Assembly (NCBI GenBank): GCA_944383385.1
Contig: CALWPI010000005.1
Location: 1 to 36,413, forward strand
Direction of reading: 5' to 3'
Length of the DNA: 36,413 nucleotides
Source: an uncultured Clostridia bacterium
GTDB lineage: Bacteria > Bacillota > Clostridia > Christensenellales > UBA1242
This document shows, in pieces, positions 27,997-35,648 of the stretch (position 1 is its first letter; every line of letters starts with the position of its first letter). The notes beneath the pieces are model-generated. The model saw nothing but the letters and a program-made list of their open reading frames with translations, had not been told where the DNA came from and did not search any database. The position numbers were made by a program, and so were the translations under genes.

Positions 27997-28029
27997 AAAA
28001 TAAAAAAGAAAAGATTATCTTTTCTTTTC
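27997..28029 (-). terminator. Terminator of the murB-PHP-whiA operon
   Basis: Leftward: AAAGAAAAGAT-A-ATCTTTTCTTT followed by TTATTTTT. The whiA stop codon sits at the centre of the hairpin. Confidence 0.75.
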
Positions 28030-28983
28030 TTTCAATTCTTTTGCAATTTTTTCTATTTTTTGAAATCTGTGATTTATTCCACTTTTTGTAACTGGGGTTG
28101 AGTACAATTTTGTTAGATTTTCAAGTGGTTCATCTGGGTTTGCCAGTCTTATTAAACACAGTTCAGCAAGTGGTGCATCTAGACTGCTTATACCTATTGT
28201 TTTGTTGATATAATTGATTGCATCTAGTTGTCTAACACTTGCACTCAATGTTTTGGATAAATTTGCATTAAAACAATTATTTTGTCTATTTACAGTATTT
28301 CTCACTTCACGAATAGTCGCTTCGTTTTGCAATTTCATTACACATTTTGATGCGCCAACCAATGCTAAAATGTCGCATATTACTTGATATTCTTTGATGT
28401 AAACAAGTATGTTATTTTTCCTTGTTGTCCATTTTGCAGGAATAGAAAAATGTGCAAGCAATTTTATAAAATCTTGTGCCAACACTTCATTTGCTAAAAT
28501 AAATTCAAAATGATAACCACTGCTGTTTTTAGTGTTGTTATCATAATTTTTGATTACAATATTACTTGTCGCACAACCGACAAAAATACCTTTTATATAA
28601 GAAATTTTGCAACACTCTTGTTTAATTAGAAATTCTGGTATACCGTCTACAAATTCATATCCGTCAGCACCTAGGTTCATAACTCCCAAATCCGTCAACA
28701 ACTCTTCTGCATCAAGTGGAATATATATGGTGTATCTTGTAGTTTTGTTTGGCATGTCCTCTGTCACTAGACTTGGTCTTTCTCCATAATACTGTTCGAT
28801 AATTGGACATATAGCACCAAAAAGTTCTTTGAGTTCGGTAAAAATCACTATTGATTTTTTGCCATTAGAGATGTCAAGTTGTCCGGCTGACTTTATAACA
28901 GCAGACAAAAAAGCCATAGAACAACAATCTGCGTCTATTTTTGTTTTTATGACTTCTAGTTTAGCATCTTTTGCAAATGACAT
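28015..28983 (-). CDS. whiA: WhiA-family DNA-binding protein
   Basis: WhiA is a conserved Gram-positive protein with a LAGLIDADG-like N-terminal domain and a C-terminal helix-turn-helix. In Bacillus it affects cell division and chromosome segregation, and in Streptomyces sporulation. The 322 residues include CCSMAFLSAVIKSAG near 20-34 and RKNNILVYIKEYQVI. EVRNTVNRQNNCFNANLSK and the C-terminal LANPDEPLENLTKL, then TPVTKSGINHRFQKIEKIA, are near-diagnostic. Its ATG overlaps the stop of the PHP gene by one base (TAATG), so the two are translationally coupled. The usual whiA neighbours rapZ and glmR (yvcK) are not seen; murB and the PHP gene take their place. Confidence 0.96.
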   Translation of the reverse strand: MSFAKDAKLEVIKTKIDADCCSMAFLSAVIKSAGQLDISNGKKSIVIFTELKELFGAICPIIEQYYGERPSLVTEDMPNKTTRYTIYIPLDAEELLTDLGVMNLGADGYEFVDGIPEFLIKQECCKISYIKGIFVGCATSNIVIKNYDNNTKNSSGYHFEFILANEVLAQDFIKLLAHFSIPAKWTTRKNNILVYIKEYQVICDILALVGASKCVMKLQNEATIREVRNTVNRQNNCFNANLSKTLSASVRQLDAINYINKTIGISSLDAPLAELCLIRLANPDEPLENLTKLYSTPVTKSGINHRFQKIEKIAKELKEKKR

Positions 28984-29729
28984 TATTTCCTCTCAAAATT
29001 TGGTGTTTTATCTATGTTTACAATTCTATCACAACTGATATTGTGTTGCAAAATGACTTTGAGTGCTCGACTGTTTACCCCTACGGCACTTGCACTATGT
29101 GCGTCACTATCTACAATAAAATTGACATTTGTTTTTAACATATCTTCAACCTCTTGATATGTAAAATAAATTCCCTTGCCATTCAACTCAACAAAAACAT
29201 TTCGTTTTGCGCAAAATTCTGCTAGTCTTTTGCAATCAACATCACAGTTTGCATATTTTAGATGAGCAAGTATATTTATTGGATATTTTTCTATTGCTTT
29301 CTCATATGCTAACGTATTTTTTTCTATTCTCTTTTTGCTAGCCTTCCCAATTCTAAAAGTATTTGGTATAAGAAAAGTAAAAAATTGTTTGATGCTTGTC
29401 CAAAACAATTTGTGATATCCAAGCACAATAATGTCAAGATGTGGTAGTACATCATCTGGCACATCAATGTCTCCATTGCTTGATATCAAATTTGCCTCAA
29501 TACCAAGTAAAATCTTGATATTAGGATATTTTACTCTCAGCCTTTCAATCTCTGCTTTTATTTGCCAAAACTTCTTTTTGTTTATACCATGAGCCATGTG
29601 TTTGAAACTATGTTCAGTAATAGCAATTTCTTTTAGCCCTCTTGCAATTGCTTGCTGAACATTTTCTTCAATAGTCCCTGTTCCGTGCGTAAACACAGTA
29701 TGTGTATGATAATCTCCAACTATTTTCAT
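28983..29729 (-). CDS. PHP-domain phosphatase, YcdX-like
   Basis: A 248-residue stand-alone PHP-fold metal-dependent phosphoesterase. Metal ligands follow the YcdX/HisK-like pattern: DYHTHT with H8 and H10, H15, TEHS with H40, GIEAN (Glu near 73), GYHKLFW, a His in AHLKYAN, and DSDAHSA near the C-terminus. AAGGAGAT before the ATG is a strong ribosome binding site. It starts nine bases after murB ends and overlaps whiA by one base, so the order murB-PHP-whiA is an operon. The substrate is unknown. Genes of this type are often found near whiA and murB in Clostridia, which hints at a cell envelope or nucleotide-sugar role, but that is inference. Confidence 0.88.
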   Translation of the reverse strand: MKIVGDYHTHTVFTHGTGTIEENVQQAIARGLKEIAITEHSFKHMAHGINKKKFWQIKAEIERLRVKYPNIKILLGIEANLISSNGDIDVPDDVLPHLDIIVLGYHKLFWTSIKQFFTFLIPNTFRIGKASKKRIEKNTLAYEKAIEKYPINILAHLKYANCDVDCKRLAEFCAKRNVFVELNGKGIYFTYQEVEDMLKTNVNFIVDSDAHSASAVGVNSRALKVILQHNISCDRIVNIDKTPNFERK

Positions 29730-29738
29730 ATATCTCCT

Positions 29739-30641
29739 TTATTTTATAAATATCACTTCACATTGCAAAGCAATACCATGTTTTTCAAAAACAATTTTCT
29801 GTATATATTTTACCAATTCTTGAAAATCTTTGCAAGTTGCGTGACCCTTGTTTACGATAAATCCTGCGTGTTTAGTCGAAACTTGGCAATCTCCAACACT
29901 TACTCCTTTGAGACCACATTGGTCAATTAGTTTACTAACGGGCACATTATCAATTCGCTTAAAAACACTTCCTGCACTAGGCATATTATATGGTTGACTA
30001 TCATATCTCTTTTTTAGTATTTCAAACATTTTTTCTTTTATTATTGATTTATCTAATGGTACTAATTGTATGTCAACACGCAAAATAATAATATCATTTT
30101 GTTCCATAAAAATACTGTGCCTATATGACAAATCAAGTCGTTTTGCTTTGTCATAATACACTTTATCATTTTTCAAGTACAATACACCTTTTACAACGTC
30201 CCCAATAGACGCTCCATACGCTCCTGCGTTCATATAAACAGCTCCACCAATACTTCCAGGTATACCATACAAATTTTCAAGTCCACTCAAACCATAATCT
30301 TTTGCAAGGTCACATATACGAAATAGGGAAACTCCTGCTCCACACAAAAGAGTATCACCGTCTTTTTCAATATTACAAAACACTTTTTTGAGTAATATGA
30401 CAATACCACCATATCCTTTGTCACTAACTACTATATTTGTGCCATTACCTATTATCATATGCTTTATATTGTCTTGTTTACAGTAATTAATGATTTTTAT
30501 AATATCACCTAAATTATTAGGTTCTACAAAATAACTCTCTCCACCAATTTTTATACTTGTGTGATTTGAAAAGTTGTCTTTATACACTTTTGCCTGTTTG
30601 CAATTCTTTTTTATTTTTCTTATAACTTCTTTTATTTTCAT
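29739..30641 (-). CDS. murB: UDP-N-acetylenolpyruvoylglucosamine reductase
   Basis: MurB reduces UDP-GlcNAc-enolpyruvate to UDP-MurNAc with FAD and NADPH in peptidoglycan synthesis. The 300-residue size is that of type II enzymes. FAD-binding elements are NHTSIKIGGESYFVEP (26-41), GNGTNIVVSD (65-74) and GLENLYGIPGSIGGAVYMN (120-138). YRHSIF with R174, SAGSVFKR with proton donor S225, and E295 in the C-terminal CEVIFIK match the catalytic residues. First gene of the murB-PHP-whiA operon. No Shine-Dalgarno sequence is visible. A weak TATATA box ends five bases before the ATG, so it may be leaderless, though the -35 is poor. Confidence 0.95.
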   Translation of the reverse strand: MKIKEVIRKIKKNCKQAKVYKDNFSNHTSIKIGGESYFVEPNNLGDIIKIINYCKQDNIKHMIIGNGTNIVVSDKGYGGIVILLKKVFCNIEKDGDTLLCGAGVSLFRICDLAKDYGLSGLENLYGIPGSIGGAVYMNAGAYGASIGDVVKGVLYLKNDKVYYDKAKRLDLSYRHSIFMEQNDIIILRVDIQLVPLDKSIIKEKMFEILKKRYDSQPYNMPSAGSVFKRIDNVPVSKLIDQCGLKGVSVGDCQVSTKHAGFIVNKGHATCKDFQELVKYIQKIVFEKHGIALQCEVIFIK

Positions 30642-30675
30642 ATCAATATATATGATTGTAGTTTTATTTTTGATA

Positions 30676-30703
30676 TAAAAAAAGACACTACACTGTGTCT
30701 TTC
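30676..30703 (-). terminator. Terminator of uvrC
   Basis: Leftward: AAAGACAC-AGTGTA-GTGTCTTTTTTT. The uvrC stop codon (TAG) lies in the loop/stem region. Confidence 0.85.
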
Positions 30704-32532
30704 TTTGTATGAAAATAAGAATATATATCGGTTGCAGTATTTTTGTTTATACCTTTGACTGCGCACAATTCTTCTATGCTTGCATTTTTTATATTTTCAA
30801 TATTTTTGAAATATTCAAACAATTGCGCAATTCTCTTTTGTCCAAGATTTTTGATATTATCAAGTTCACATTTAATCTGCCTTTTACCACGTAGTAATCT
30901 ATGAAATGTAATTGCAAATCTGTGACTCTCATCTCGAACATTTTGTAATAATTTTAGTGCATAATCGCCTTTTGATAAAACAATTGGTTTGGATTCGTGT
31001 GGCACATAAATTTCTTCATTTTTCTTTGCAAGTGAAATCATATCTATATCAAGGCCACTTTGTTGTAGCATTTGATATGCGTATCCAAGTTGTCCTTTAC
31101 CACCGTCTATAAGTATCAAATCTGGCAATTTACTAAAACTCGTATCCTCACCTTTTTTATATTCTAATAGTCTTCTATTGAGTGTTTCTTTCATGCACTC
31201 AAAGTCATTTGATTGATGAACGGTTTTTATCTTAAACTTTCTATAATTTTTTGATGATTTTTCGCCATTTTCAAACACAACCATGCTAGATACAATATCT
31301 GTGCCACTAATATTGCTTATATCGTATCCTTCAATTCTCATTGGCAATTTTTTGAGCATAAGCACCTTTTTTAGTCGTTCCATCGCCCCCATTGTTTTTA
31401 GGTAATGTAATTCATCTTTTTCAATGCTTCTATTTAGATACTCGCTTGCGTTTTTATTGCTCATTTTTATTAAGTCTTTTTTAGTCCCAATTTTTGGATT
31501 AAACAAGTGCGCATGCGCATTATATTGTCTAATATATTGTTCCAGAGTCTCCGTATCTTCAATACCTTGCACTAACACCATATTTGGCACAATAGAATTG
31601 GTTGGATAATATTGAGTCAAAAATGACGTAATCACTTCGCCGACATCACTATCCCCACCCAGCACATTATAATTGTTGACACCAAGCATTTTGCCACTGC
31701 GAATTATCATTACACTAACAGCACTGGTTTGACCGTTGGTTGCATACCCAAAGACATCAATATCCGTATTGTTTGCAAATTCTGTAAGCATTTTTTCGTC
31801 CATAAATTGCAACATTTTTAGGTCTTCACGGTATTCTATTGCTCTTTCATACTGCTCCATTTCGCTACACAAAAGCATTTTTCTAGTTAGTACTGCTTTT
31901 GCTACCGTATGGTCACCATTAAAAAAATCAATTACTTTATTGACTTCCAGACGATATTGTTCCTTGCTGACTCGTCCTGTACAAGGCGCAAGACATTTGC
32001 CTATATGGTAATTTAGGCACTCCCTTTTCAACTTTTTTGTTTCACTAAAATGTTCATGACATGTTCTAAGACAAAACACATTTTGTATCAAATTAAAAAG
32101 CCTATTTGCATTAACTGTGCCAAAATAGGGACCAAAATATTTGCTGCCGTCATTTTTGACTTTTCTTACAATCTCAACTTTTGGGAAATCACTTTTGACA
32201 TCAATCTTAAAAAACGGATATGCTTTGCCATCTTTTAGCATAATATTATAAAATGGTTGATTGTCTTTTATAAGATTTGCTTCAAGATTGAATGCTTCAA
32301 GTTCGGTATTTGTGAGTATGTATTCAAAATCTGCTACATTGCTCACCATTTTCTTTACTTTTTCTGTTTTGTTCTTGCTGGCAATAAAATAACTTGAAAC
32401 TCTTCGTTTCAAATTTTTGGCTTTTCCAATATATATGATGTGTCCACCACTATCCAACATTTTATAAACGCCAGGAGTCGAAGGCATGTGTGACACTTTG
32501 TTTTTAATTTTTTCTAAACAACTTTTGTCCAT
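30688..32532 (-). CDS. uvrC: UvrABC system protein C
   Basis: UvrC makes the dual incisions in nucleotide excision repair. The 614-residue protein has an N-terminal GIY-YIG nuclease domain (MPSTPGVYKMLD, IIYIGKAKNLKRRVSSYF; residues about 15-95). A Cys-containing segment CLNYHIGKCLAPC (about 170-182) and a UVR motif around YERAIEYREDLKML follow. The RNase H-like second nuclease has IEGYDISNISGTDIVSSM and LILIDGGKGQL. C-terminal helix-hairpin-helix motifs are IKNLGQKRIAQLF and AVKGINKNTATDIY. All parts are in the normal order and length. The start is fixed by homology; instead of a close ribosome binding site, a consensus -10 box ends five bases before the ATG. Confidence 0.97.
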   Translation of the reverse strand: MDKSCLEKIKNKVSHMPSTPGVYKMLDSGGHIIYIGKAKNLKRRVSSYFIASKNKTEKVKKMVSNVADFEYILTNTELEAFNLEANLIKDNQPFYNIMLKDGKAYPFFKIDVKSDFPKVEIVRKVKNDGSKYFGPYFGTVNANRLFNLIQNVFCLRTCHEHFSETKKLKRECLNYHIGKCLAPCTGRVSKEQYRLEVNKVIDFFNGDHTVAKAVLTRKMLLCSEMEQYERAIEYREDLKMLQFMDEKMLTEFANNTDIDVFGYATNGQTSAVSVMIIRSGKMLGVNNYNVLGGDSDVGEVITSFLTQYYPTNSIVPNMVLVQGIEDTETLEQYIRQYNAHAHLFNPKIGTKKDLIKMSNKNASEYLNRSIEKDELHYLKTMGAMERLKKVLMLKKLPMRIEGYDISNISGTDIVSSMVVFENGEKSSKNYRKFKIKTVHQSNDFECMKETLNRRLLEYKKGEDTSFSKLPDLILIDGGKGQLGYAYQMLQQSGLDIDMISLAKKNEEIYVPHESKPIVLSKGDYALKLLQNVRDESHRFAITFHRLLRGKRQIKCELDNIKNLGQKRIAQLFEYFKNIENIKNASIEELCAVKGINKNTATDIYSYFHTKKDTV

Positions 32533-32537
32533 ACTAT

Positions 32538-32566
32538 ATTATATCCTAATAAATAAAACTATTCAA
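32538..32566 (-). promoter_or_regulatory. Promoter of uvrC, predicted leaderless start
   Basis: Leftward: TTGAAT (32561-32566), 17 bases, TATAAT (32538-32543), then five bases to the ATG. Transcription would start at or next to the A of the ATG. Confidence 0.7.
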
Positions 32567-32585
32567 TCATTTACTTTGTTTCATC

Positions 32586-32610
32586 AAAAAAGGAAGATTA
32601 CTCTTCCTTT
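32586..32610 (-). terminator. Terminator of the acetyltransferase gene at 32598
   Basis: Leftward: AAGGAAGA-GTAA-TCTTCCTTTTTT. The stop codon TAA is in the loop. Confidence 0.85.
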
Positions 32611-33332
32611 TCTTCATTTGTTAATGTTTTTTCAAGCATATCTTCTATCCTTTTATCTTTTGATACAGTGAAAATACTGTAAGGACAGTTGAATGTTGGT
32701 TTATAACTTTTTAATTTTTTCTTAATCATATATGTAAAATGTTTCTTTATTATTGGTGCAAATATCTTATCAAATACATTTTCATATTTTGCTGTAAAAT
32801 TGTTTTTTCTATGAAATTTTTTTGCTCTTGCTACACTATCCAAAGATATAAACTTTGCTCCAAGATATTTAGAAAAATTTTCTACATGTTTGTGTAGTTC
32901 TGTCCCTATACCCATTTTCCTCAAATCGCGTTGAACAAGCATTGTGGATATGTAGACATAATTTTCATTTTTATTAAATGAATATTCCACATAACCGACT
33001 GGAATTAGTTTTTCGTTAGTTTTAGAAAATGTGTATATCTCACACCCGTATACATCAGTGTCGTCATATAAATCGTAATTGTTTTTGATATACTGCACAT
33101 AGTAATACAAAATATCTCGCCCATTATCTTCTTTTTTTTCACATTTGTCAATACCATATTGCATTGCTCTCGTTTTGCCTTGAAACATATTCTTTTCGTT
33201 TATGTCATAATTTTCTGCAATATTTTGACACTCTTGTTTGAAGTCAAAAAATCCTCTTATCAGTTCGCTATTACTTACCGGACCATAGGCAATTAAATTG
33301 TGTTCAAATTTCTTTTCTTGTTGTTTCGTCAT
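32598..33332 (-). CDS. GNAT-family acetyltransferase-like protein, most divergent paralogue
   Basis: 244 residues. The acetyl-CoA binding motif A is RDLRKMGIGTELHKHVENFS with R138-x-x-G141-x-G143, preceded by the beta strand VYISTMLVQ. KKFHRKNNF follows, the usual late GNAT strand and turn. The C-terminal FNCPYSIF matches the CPxxI tail of the three paralogues upstream. The N-terminal 110 residues lack a known domain, but LIAYGPVSNSELIRGFF echoes the paralogues' YxxFGxGKxSxKxLIK motif. It starts 40 bases after the gene at 33373-34044, with no terminator between, so the two are likely cotranscribed. AAAGGA lies 14 bases before the ATG, further than usual. Substrate unknown. Confidence 0.78.
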   Translation of the reverse strand: MTKQQEKKFEHNLIAYGPVSNSELIRGFFDFKQECQNIAENYDINEKNMFQGKTRAMQYGIDKCEKKEDNGRDILYYYVQYIKNNYDLYDDTDVYGCEIYTFSKTNEKLIPVGYVEYSFNKNENYVYISTMLVQRDLRKMGIGTELHKHVENFSKYLGAKFISLDSVARAKKFHRKNNFTAKYENVFDKIFAPIIKKHFTYMIKKKLKSYKPTFNCPYSIFTVSKDKRIEDMLEKTLTNEEKEE

Positions 33333-33372
33333 TTTCTTGTACTATATCCTTTAATTTAGTATATTAACCATT

Positions 33373-34044
33373 TTATCTTTCAATTAAAAAAGCAAATGGA
33401 CAAATTTTTTCTTTTTTTTCTAATACAAATTTTCTTTTTATCATTGGTTCTGTTGAGTTGCAATGAGGCATCTCATATCCGTCATAAATGTCATCACGTT
33501 TATGAAAATAATTGTGTCTATGAAATTTTATTGCACTGGCCACACTATCTAATACAATTGCTTCCATTTTTAGTCTACAAGCCAAATTTTCAATCTCTTT
33601 ATGCATGCTTGACCCTAACCCATGATGTTTATAATTATCAGCAACATTCATATTTGAAATATATATGCACTTGTGTGTTGGGTCAATAAAATAATCAGTA
33701 GAGCCCACAGAGACCAATCCCTCTCCTTTTGGAGATAAGCTATACACATTATATCTATAACAATATTTCCCTTTGCCAAAACAAGACTGAGGAACATAGT
33801 GATTAATATAAAAATATATATTAGGCGTCTTGCCATAGACACTAGGCATCTTTTTGATACCCACCGAATAATTAGGCATATTGACATCAAGATGTGGGTT
33901 TTTGTCATCAATATCGTATGAAGATTTTATAATATCTAAAAATACAGATAAGTTCAAAATACATTTTATAAATTGTTTTTTACTTATCCTGCCGGCACAA
34001 AACAGTGGATATTTGATATTGTCATTCAATGATTGTTTTTCCAT
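33373..34044 (-). CDS. GNAT-family acetyltransferase-like protein, paralogue
   Basis: 223 residues. N-terminal motif YPLFCAGRISKKQFIKCIL (12-30), then a YFYINHYVPQ strand. GNAT motif A is YKHHGLGSSMHKEIENLA with K139 in place of the usual first Arg/Gln and G142, G144. IKFHRHNYF and the tail KICPFAFL follow. The enzymatic core resembles other GNATs, but the 110-residue front half is shared only with its neighbours here. Predicted leaderless: the -10 ends six bases before the ATG and no Shine-Dalgarno is seen. Which molecule is acetylated cannot be inferred; the Lys substitution in motif A may weaken cofactor binding. Confidence 0.78.
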   Translation of the reverse strand: MEKQSLNDNIKYPLFCAGRISKKQFIKCILNLSVFLDIIKSSYDIDDKNPHLDVNMPNYSVGIKKMPSVYGKTPNIYFYINHYVPQSCFGKGKYCYRYNVYSLSPKGEGLVSVGSTDYFIDPTHKCIYISNMNVADNYKHHGLGSSMHKEIENLACRLKMEAIVLDSVASAIKFHRHNYFHKRDDIYDGYEMPHCNSTEPMIKRKFVLEKKEKICPFAFLIER

Positions 34045-34050
34045 ATTTAC

Positions 34051-34079
34051 ATTATATCAAATAACAACACTAATTACAA
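34051..34079 (-). promoter_or_regulatory. Promoter of the acetyltransferase at 33373, predicted leaderless
   Basis: Leftward: TTGTAA (34074-34079), 17 bases, TATAAT (34051-34056), then six bases (34045-34050) to the ATG. Confidence 0.7.
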
Positions 34080-34108
34080 TACTGAAAATTTTTCAATTAA
34101 ACGCTTTA

Positions 34109-34138
34109 TAAAAACAAGGATGCGTGCATCCTTGTTTT
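34109..34138 (-). terminator. Terminator of the acetyltransferase at 34137
   Basis: Leftward: AAAACAAGGATGC-AC-GCATCCTTGTTTT and further T. A 13-base perfect stem beginning at the stop codon. Confidence 0.9.
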
Positions 34139-34820
34139 AGTTATTAGTTAGTTCTGTATCTTGTTTTGTCTTCAATATTTCAAACGGACATTTTATGTTA
34201 TGGTCTTGTCTTTTAACATGTTTTTTTATCATTGATGGCAAAATTTCATCATCAAAATTTACAAAATCAAATCCATTATCAAAGTGAAATTTTATTGCTT
34301 CGCTTAAAGAATTTAGTCTCAAAATTCTAATATTTGCTTTTGCCGCAATGTCTTCAATACTTTTGTGTAATTGAGAGCCGACCCCATGATTTCTATATTC
34401 CTTTTTAACGGACATATTGTTGATATATATTTCGTTTATATTTCTATCTATTAAGTAATCTACACTCCCTATTTCAATTAAACTTTTAGGATTATATTTA
34501 TCAACTGCAAAGATACAATATTGATAATATTCTTTATTGTCTCCCGAAAATTGTGGTACTAAAAAATTTATATAAAAATATGAATATTTTTTGTCATTTT
34601 CAATATCAGTCAACACATCTGCGCCCACAAAAATATTTTCAATTTTGCCCTCATCTTTTTTGCTATAATAATCAATGATTTCACGTTTTATTGTCTTTGA
34701 TATAGTTGACACTTTCAACATCATTTTTATCATTGTTTTTAGTGATGATTTGTTTGAGCCTAAAATAGGATATTGTGTTGGTTTATCGAATTTGTTTTCT
34801 TCTAATTTCATTTCTTTCAT
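34137..34820 (-). CDS. GNAT-family acetyltransferase-like protein, paralogue
   Basis: 227 residues. N-terminal motif YPILGSNKSSLKTMIKMML (17-35), strand YFYINFLVPQ (81-90), then GSVDYLIDRNINEIYINNM. Motif A is YRNHGVGSQLHKSIEDIAA with R143, G146 and G148. AIKFHFDNGF and the tail IKCPFEIL follow. An alternative ATG lies three codons later (M4), with no Shine-Dalgarno for either. The first ATG is favoured because its -10 box ends exactly six bases upstream, the same geometry as in the sister genes. This gene has its own promoter and terminator, so each paralogue is a separate unit apart from the last pair. Confidence 0.8.
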   Translation of the reverse strand: MKEMKLEENKFDKPTQYPILGSNKSSLKTMIKMMLKVSTISKTIKREIIDYYSKKDEGKIENIFVGADVLTDIENDKKYSYFYINFLVPQFSGDNKEYYQYCIFAVDKYNPKSLIEIGSVDYLIDRNINEIYINNMSVKKEYRNHGVGSQLHKSIEDIAAKANIRILRLNSLSEAIKFHFDNGFDFVNFDDEILPSMIKKHVKRQDHNIKCPFEILKTKQDTELTNN

Positions 34821-34826
34821 GCAAAT

Positions 34827-34855
34827 ATTATATCAAAAATCTATCTACTATTCAA
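34827..34855 (-). promoter_or_regulatory. Promoter of the acetyltransferase at 34137, predicted leaderless
   Basis: Leftward: TTGAAT (34850-34855), 17 bases, TATAAT (34827-34832), then six bases (34821-34826) to the ATG. Confidence 0.72.
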
Positions 34856-34897
34856 TACCAAATTTTTTACATTTATTCATTAAAAGATAAAATGTGA

Positions 34898-34927
34898 ATA
34901 AAAAAAGAAGAATATTATTCTTCTTTT
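34898..34927 (-). terminator. Terminator of the acetyltransferase at 34915
   Basis: Leftward: AAAAGAAGAAT-AAT-ATTCTTCTTTT followed by TTTATTC. The stop codon TAA is inside the hairpin. Confidence 0.8.
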
Positions 34928-35604
34928 CCAAGTTCACAATTTTGCAAAATTTGTAATGGACAGCGAATTTCTTTTTGCTGTTTATATATTTTTTTCTTTA
35001 TCATATCTGGCATAATTTCCATATCTTTTGAATTTTGTTTACAAAATCTAAAACCATTATGATAATGAAAATTAATGGCATAATCAACGCTTTGTAACGT
35101 GATTTTGCGTATTTTCAGTTTTGCTGCAATATCTTCTAATGCATGGTGCAATTGACTACCAACGCCACAATTTCTATATTTTGGTCTTGTTTCAATATAA
35201 ATTATTTCCATTTTTTTCTTTCGCAAATTGACCAAGTAACTAATCGAACCTAATGTTTCTATATTATTTGGGTTATCAATATCTACACCAAAAGCAACAT
35301 ACCTAAAATGCTCCATATCTTCCCAGAATGATTGTTTGACAAAATAATTAATATAAAAATAAATATATTTAGTATTATTATTCCTATTATTAATCAAATC
35401 AACGCCAACATCAATATTTTTTATTTTGCTCTCATCTCTTTTAACAAACTTCAAATCATATTCGCCTTTTATTATATCAACTTGATTTGACATTCTAAGC
35501 ATTGTTTTTATCAATTGTTTAGTTGACATTTTTCCATATCCAAAAACTTGATATTTGCTATCAAGATGCATGTCTATTGATTTTGATTGTTCATTATCTT
35601 TCAT
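34915..35604 (-). CDS. GNAT-family acetyltransferase-like protein, paralogue
   Basis: 229 residues, closest to the paralogue at 34137. N-terminal motif YQVFGYGKMSTKQLIKTML (18-36), strand YFYINYFVKQ (82-91), motif A YRNCGVGSQLHHALEDIAA with R144, G147 and G149. AINFHYHNGF (about 176-185) and the tail IRCPLQIL follow. It is the first of the four tandem copies, directly downstream of the ArsR-type gene. No terminator separates it from that gene, so it may receive read-through in addition to its own leaderless-type promoter. Function beyond an acetyltransferase fold is unknown; the substrate may be a small molecule or a protein N-terminus or lysine. Confidence 0.8.
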   Translation of the reverse strand: MKDNEQSKSIDMHLDSKYQVFGYGKMSTKQLIKTMLRMSNQVDIIKGEYDLKFVKRDESKIKNIDVGVDLINNRNNNTKYIYFYINYFVKQSFWEDMEHFRYVAFGVDIDNPNNIETLGSISYLVNLRKKKMEIIYIETRPKYRNCGVGSQLHHALEDIAAKLKIRKITLQSVDYAINFHYHNGFRFCKQNSKDMEIMPDMIKKKIYKQQKEIRCPLQILQNCELGKEE

Positions 35605-35610
35605 ACATTT

Positions 35611-35639
35611 ATTATATCAAAATAAAAATATGATTTCAA
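35611..35639 (-). promoter_or_regulatory. Promoter of the acetyltransferase at 34915, predicted leaderless
   Basis: Leftward: TTGAAA (35634-35639), 17 bases, TATAAT (35611-35616), then six bases (35605-35610) to the ATG. No Shine-Dalgarno sequence. Confidence 0.75.
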
Positions 35640-35648
35640 GAGTCATTT

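Noticed and set aside
32598-35604. Acetyltransferase array as type II toxin-antitoxin (TacT-like) modules
   Set aside because: No small antitoxin gene with a ribbon-helix-helix motif precedes any copy, and the proteins are longer than typical GNAT toxins.
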